A stretch of DNA of 64,000 nucleotides from Betaproteobacteria bacterium HGW-Betaproteobacteria-16 (GTDB taxonomy: Bacteria; Pseudomonadota; Gammaproteobacteria; Burkholderiales; Burkholderiaceae_C). Made by a program: the position numbers and the translations under genes. Under the pieces are notes generated by a model. It did not search any database and was not told the origin of the DNA. It saw nothing but the letters and a program-made list of their open reading frames with translations. The stretch lies in assembly GCA_002840835.1 (NCBI GenBank), contig PHCQ01000009.1, positions 1-64,000 on the forward strand. Direction: 5' to 3'. Below are positions 63,521-64,000 of the stretch, piece by piece; within the stretch, counting starts at the first letter, position 1, and every line of letters begins with the position of its first letter.

Positions 63521-63922
63521 TCAGCCCTGATCGAACACGGGGTCCACCGGCACCTGCAATCCGGTCGCCAGCTGATTGGTCTTGCCGGCCAAAGCCACGA
63601 TCGATAGCAATTCGGCGTGCTGTTGCGGCGTCATGCCCTTGGCCCTGGCGGCGGCCGTGTGCGAGTGCACGCAGTAGCTGCAACCGTTAATGATGGAAGC
63701 GGTGATGTAGACCATTTCCTTGGTGAGAGGATCCAGACTGGACGGCGTGGCCATCACGCGTTTGACTTCGGCCCAGGTCTGCTCGAGCAGCGTCGCGTCG
63801 AACGCCAGGTAGCGCCACATGTTGTTCACGAAATCGCTCTGGCGGGTGGCGCGGATGTCATCGAACACCGCCTTCACGCGGGGATCGTTTTCTGGATCTG
63901 GGTGGGATGGAACCGTGGACAT
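63521..63922 (-). CDS. Carboxymuconolactone decarboxylase/AhpD-like protein
   Basis: CAGGAG precedes the ATG. The 133-residue protein has the AhpD-type core with NGCSYCVHSHTAAARAKGM, where the CxxC and following His form a peroxidase-like redox centre. It probably detoxifies peroxides. Confidence 0.92.
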   Translation of the reverse strand: MSTVPSHPDPENDPRVKAVFDDIRATRQSDFVNNMWRYLAFDATLLEQTWAEVKRVMATPSSLDPLTKEMVYITASIINGCSYCVHSHTAAARAKGMTPQQHAELLSIVALAGKTNQLATGLQVPVDPVFDQG

Positions 63923-63947
63923 GGAAGACTCCTGCTGATGAAAAGGT

Positions 63948-64000
63948 TCAGCGCTTGCGGCGCTTGGGCGGTTTGTCGCCACGCGCCTGCTTGCGTTCGC
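63948..64000 (-). CDS. C-terminal tail of a protein entering from the right edge
   Basis: The minus-strand frame reads ERKQARGDKPPKRRKR then a stop at 63948-63950. Such Arg/Lys-rich tails end many DEAD-box RNA helicases, but identity cannot be known from 17 residues. Confidence 0.4.
   Translation of the reverse strand, partial: ERKQARGDKPPKRRKR

Overview
The window is chromosomal DNA of a Gram-negative betaproteobacterium. It looks like a member of the Comamonadaceae, close to Hydrogenophaga or Acidovorax. The reasons are the high GC content, the Burkholderiales-type general porin (42507-43490), CheV, the DUF2789, DUF3014 and DUF4399 proteins, and an intergenic repeat of comamonad type near 59110. 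This placement is inferred from gene content; there is no rRNA in the window. No tRNA, CRISPR array, prophage or intact transposon was seen.

The first 16.4 kb is accessory DNA. A glycosyltransferase enters from the left edge. It is followed by a frameshifted 3' remnant of glnS and an AT-rich gene that fuses a caspase-like protease to a Ser/Thr protein kinase (1157-3394). Next come a pRiA4b ORF-3-type gene, a truncated REP-associated transposase and a secreted thioredoxin-like protein. A 1659-residue RHS lipoprotein follows, with an AT-rich, GNAT-like C-terminal tip and a small downstream gene that is probably its immunity protein. Then come a half-length MreB-like protein, a G-rich pentanucleotide repeat, a winged-helix/nucleotidyltransferase gene, a methyltransferase and an XRE/AbiEii toxin-antitoxin operon. 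The promoter of that operon is bracketed by a perfect inverted repeat.

The stretch from 16.4 to 36.2 kb is mostly a housekeeping and niche-adaptation mosaic of single genes and short operons. It holds a NERD/UvrD helicase, CheV, a rhodanese, a serine hydrolase, an SrkA-like kinase, an EF-hand protein, glutaminase, RidA with a divergent LysR regulator, RluE, a BrkB-type membrane protein, pyroglutamyl peptidase, a zinc metallopeptidase coupled to DUF3014, and an M14 peptidase.

At 36.3-38.4 kb a small secreted protein precedes a GH24-like muramidase with a long C-terminal extension. Together they look like an immunity/effector pair. The rest is again a mosaic: TapT, a DMT exporter with divergent LysR, DOPA-dioxygenase family, porin, AI-2E family transporter, Sel1 lipoprotein, a large lipase-like hydrolase, a degenerate GGDEF protein, an SRAP protein that lacks its catalytic Cys2, a TTC38-like TPR protein divergent from an AraC regulator, a leucine-rich-repeat kinase, a DUF2975/HTH pair, a YeeE/YedE pair, TerB, RcnB-like and DsbG-like proteins, DUF427, DUF4399 and a carboxymuconolactone decarboxylase-family protein.

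The best candidates for something new are the caspase-kinase fusion, the lipoprotein RHS toxin/immunity locus, the muramidase effector/immunity pair, and the two nucleotidyltransferase loci whose promoter or start regions carry symmetrical operator-like sequences.
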